The position numbers and the translations under genes were made by a program. The notes below the pieces were generated by a model that was not told the origin of the DNA, searched no databases, and was given only the letters and a program-made list of their open reading frames with translations. From Apium graveolens (taxonomy: Eukaryota; Streptophyta; Magnoliopsida; Apiales; Apiaceae), in contig NW_027419901.1 of NCBI RefSeq assembly GCF_009905375.1, forward strand, positions 62,001-126,000: DNA of 64,000 bases. The letters are read 5' to 3'. This document shows, one piece after another, positions 60,970 through 64,000 of the stretch; positions within the stretch are counted from its first letter, which is position 1; every line of letters begins with the position of its first letter.

Positions 60970-61449
60970 AAATAGAATGCCCTAGTTTGTTCAAAGTATA
61001 TTGAGAATTGATATTGTAGAACTGCTATATAGTTACTTGCTGAGTTTTCTACTCACTTGTTTTATCTTTATCTAACCATGGTAGTTAAGCAAGAAGATGG
61101 CCAGGCTTAGGCGCACTGCTCGTAAGAGCGTACCTGGTGGTCCCTACCGTGTTGAGGGCTTCCGGTTGCCAGAGCAGGTAGTGGTTGTTATGAGTGAGCT
61201 CGCGCCTAGAAAGAGGAGTATTAAGATGCAATGGGTTATCTGTCGGTTCCCAGCCGGAATCGATATTGATTATTTAATAATATTTTGGGTTTGTAAGTTA
61301 TATTTTATGATTGGTACGTAGTTGTAATCTTGTCTAATACTTTATCCCGTTGATCCTGTTAGTAGTTAATCGGGGTTTATGCATACTTAATTATTAGAAT
61401 AGAGGTGTGTGAGTCCTCATTTCCTAACCCCGAGATTGAGGGCGTCACA
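60970..61449 (+). mobile_element. 3' part of a second gypsy-type LTR
   Basis: It ends CCCCGAGATTGAGGGCGTCACA, very like the LTR 3' end of 14976-18345 (TTTTGAGGGCGTCATA). The ACTTGCTGAG block near 61035 matches the block in the other gypsy LTRs. Its 5' part is missing, so the start is approximate. Satellite DNA begins directly after it. Confidence 0.6.
61097..61321 (+). other. Short frame starting with a histone H3 tail-like sequence
   Basis: 74 codons starting MARLRRTARKSVPGGPYR. Compared with H3 (MARTKQTARKSTGGK), M-A-R, T-A-R-K-S and G-G are kept with one extra residue, and Lys9/Ser10 are kept while Lys4 is Arg. The ATG lies about 350 bases before the LTR 3' end and 12 bases after an AG, the same layout as in the LTR at 43885. 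The rest (VEGFRLPEQVVVVMSELAPR) has no H3 similarity. Coding status is unproven. Confidence 0.6.
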
Positions 61450-61718
61450 AAATCCATATGGTTGGATCATTGAAAAATGTTTTTTTTTTAAAATCGAAAC
61501 ACCAATTCAGGAATAAACACTAGTTAGGTGTACTAGTCAAACTGAAGTTTGACTATTAAAATAGCAAACCAAATATAATTATTTTTATATGAAATTTTGG
61601 TTATATCACTAAGATATATACATATGGTTGTACTAGTCAAACTGAAGTTTGACCGTTAAAATGGAAAACTAAATAAAATTATTTTGATGTGAAATTTTGG
61701 TTATATCGGTAATAAATA

Positions 61719-61997
61719 CTCCCTCCGTCCCGGCCAATTGTTTTCATTTGGTTCGGCCACGGAGGTTAACAAATCTATATAAAATAGTGAAAAAGAGGAA
61801 GAAAAGTGAGTGAAGTAGTGGGACCCATTAATTTTTAATATATAAAAAGGAGATAGTGGAGTAAAAGTTGTGTGAAAAGGGAAAAAAGTGTGAAAATGGT
61901 GGGACCATTTACTATTTTTGGTAAATTTTGAAATATAAAGAATTGGATGGGACATCCCAAAAAGAAAAGTGTAAAGAAATGGTTGGGACAGAGGAAG
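61719..61997. mobile_element. Stowaway-like MITE, array 2 copy 1
   Basis: CTCCCTCCGTCCC to GGGACAGAGGAAG with TA on both sides, 279 bp; nearest relative is 41406-41684. Confidence 0.85.
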
Positions 61998-63426
61998 TAT
62001 ATATCTATTGACATCCATTTGGTTATATTGTTGAAAAATATTTTTTAAACAATCGAAAAACCAATTCTGAAATAAATACTAGTTAGTTATACTAGTAAAA
62101 CCGAATCTTGACTGTTAAAATGGAAAACCAAATAAAATTATTTTGATATGAAATTTTTGTTATATTAATAAGATATATATCTATTGACAGCCATAAGGTT
62201 GGATCGTTGAAAAATATTTTTTAAAAAAAATCGAAACACCAATTCTGGAATAAACACTAGTTAGTTGTATTAGTCAAACTAAAGTTGGACTATTAAAATG
62301 ACAAACCAAATTAAATTATTTTGATATGAAATTTTGGTTATATCACTAAGATATATATATCTATTGACATCCATATATTTGGATCATTGATTTTTTTTTT
62401 TTTAAAATCGAAACACCAAATTTTGGAATAAACACTAGTTGGATGTACTAGTCAAACTAAAGTTTGACTGTTAATATGGCAAACCAAATAAAATTATTTT
62501 GATATGAAATTTTAGTTATATTACTAAGATATATATATCTATCGACATCCATATGGTTGGATCTTTGAAAAATATTTTTAAAAAAATTGAAACACCAATT
62601 CTGGAATAAACACTAGTCAGTTCTACTAGTCAAACTAAAGTTTGACAGTTAAAATGGCAAACCAAATAAAATTATTTTGATATGAAATTTTAGTTACAAC
62701 ACTAAGATATATATCTATCGAAATCCATATGGTTGGATCGTTGAATAATATTTTTTAAAAAAATTGAAAAACCAATTCTCGAATAAACACTAGTTAAGTG
62801 TACTAGTCAAACTGAAATTTGACAGTTAAAATGGCAAACCAAATAACATTATTTTGATGTGAAATTTTTGTTATTCACTAATATATATATATATATATAT
62901 ATATTAACATCCATATGGTTGGATCGCTGAAAAACATTTTTAAAAAAATCGAAACACCAATTCTGGAATAAAAACTTGGTAGATGTACTAGTCAAACTAA
63001 AGTTTGACTACTAAAATTGGTAAACCAAATAAAAAATTTTATATGAAATTTTGGTTATATCACTAAGATATATATATCTATCAACATCTATATAGTTGGA
63101 TAATTGAAAAATATTTTTAAAAAAATCGAAACACCAATTTTAGAATAAACACGAGTTAGTTGTACTAGTCAAACTGAAGTTTGACTGTTAAAATGACAAA
63201 CCAAATAAAATTATTTTGATATGAAATTTTGGTTATATCACTAACATATATATCTATCGACATCCATATGGTTGGATTGTTGAAAAATATTTTTAAAAAA
63301 ATCGAAACACCAATTCTGGAATAAACACTAGTTAAGTGTACTAGTCAAACTGAAGTTTGACTGTTAAAATGGCAAACCAAATAAAATTATTTTGATGTGG
63401 AATATTGGTTATATCACTAATATATA

Positions 63427-63706
63427 CTCCCTCCATCCCGTCCAATTGTTTACATTTGGTTCGGGCACGGAGGTTAATAAATATGTATAAGGTAGTGAAA
63501 AAGAGAAAGAAAAGTGAGTGAAGTAGTGAGACCCATTGATTTTTAATGTATAAGAAGGAGATAGTGGAGTCAAAGTAGTGTGAAAAAGGAAAAAAGTGCG
63601 AAAATCGTGGGACCCATTTATTATTTCTGGTAAATTTTGAAATGTAAATAATTGGATGGGACATCCCAAAATGGAAAGTGTAAAGAAATGGTTGGGACAG
63701 AGGGAG
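63427..63706. mobile_element. Stowaway-like MITE, array 2 copy 2
   Basis: CTCCCTCCATCCC to GGGACAGAGGGAG with TA on both sides, 280 bp; nearest relative is 38602-38881. Confidence 0.85.
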
Positions 63707-64000
63707 TATATATCTATTAACATCCATTCGGTTGTTGAATTTTTTTTTTAAAAAGTCAAAAAACCAATTTTAAAATAAACACTAGTTAGTTGTACTAGTC
63801 AAACTAAATCATGACTGTTAAAATGGAAAACCAAATAAAATTATTTTAATATAAAATTTTGGTTATATGACTAAGATATATTTCTATTGACAACCATATG
63901 GTTGGATCGTTGAAAAATATTTTTCAAAAAATCGAAACACCAATTCTGGAATAAACACTAGTTAGATGTACTAGTCAAACTAAAGTTTGACTGTTAAAAT

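Larger units (their letters stand above)
61450..64000. repeat. Satellite array 2, continuing past the window
   Basis: Same 177-bp satellite as 36377-41967, about 11 units plus two MITEs. The unit following each MITE has the same private changes (GACTAAGATATAT..CAACCAT) as in array 1. Begins right after the gypsy-type LTR end. Confidence 0.95.

Overview
This is a transposon-dominated stretch of a higher-plant nuclear genome, probably a eudicot. The evidence is plant-type Copia elements primed by initiator-Met tRNA, a Sirevirus, long Ty3/gypsy LTRs, CACTA and Stowaway-like DNA transposons, AT-rich satellite DNA, and captured exons of plant gene families (PDR-type ABCG transporter, PLS-type PPR protein, CDPK) with GT-AG introns. 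An asterid is my guess; the sequence does not prove it. I see no intact host gene, no rRNA or tRNA gene and no CRISPR array.

Layout. 1-18890 is a nested block: a minus-strand gypsy-type LTR (1-1798), a dead plus-strand Copia element here called A (2300-6541), a multi-exon host-like gene relic (about 7225-10119), and a minus-strand Copia element here called B (11136-18890). A 3.4 kb gypsy LTR (14976-18345) sits inside B's gag. 1-13346 recurs in direct orientation at 43900-59371, so this is a large segmental duplication whose copies have since collected separate deletions. 19877-36376 is a Sirevirus (Copia, SIRE/Maximus type) with broken gag, pol and a very long post-pol ORF. That ORF is interrupted at 30429-34806 by a CACTA element carrying fragments of at least three host genes. 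36377-41967 and 61450-64000 are arrays of an approximately 177-bp satellite in which one Stowaway-like MITE has been co-amplified as part of a higher-order unit. Truncated CACTA ends lie at 41968-42301, about 42870-43379 and 59372 onward, and the 3' part of another gypsy-type LTR ends at 61449.

The most unusual observation is that gypsy-type LTRs of two kinds (43885-47707 with its copy at 1-1798, and the one ending at 61449) contain a short reading frame matching the N-terminal tail of histone H3. It lies a few hundred bases inside the LTR 3' end and just after a polypyrimidine/AG splice-acceptor-like stretch. This looks like either a captured 5' piece of an H3 gene or a retroelement-encoded H3-tail mimic.

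No gene here is likely to work alone. The coding regions are relics, and the window mainly records nested insertion, gene-fragment capture, satellite amplification and deletion between short repeats.
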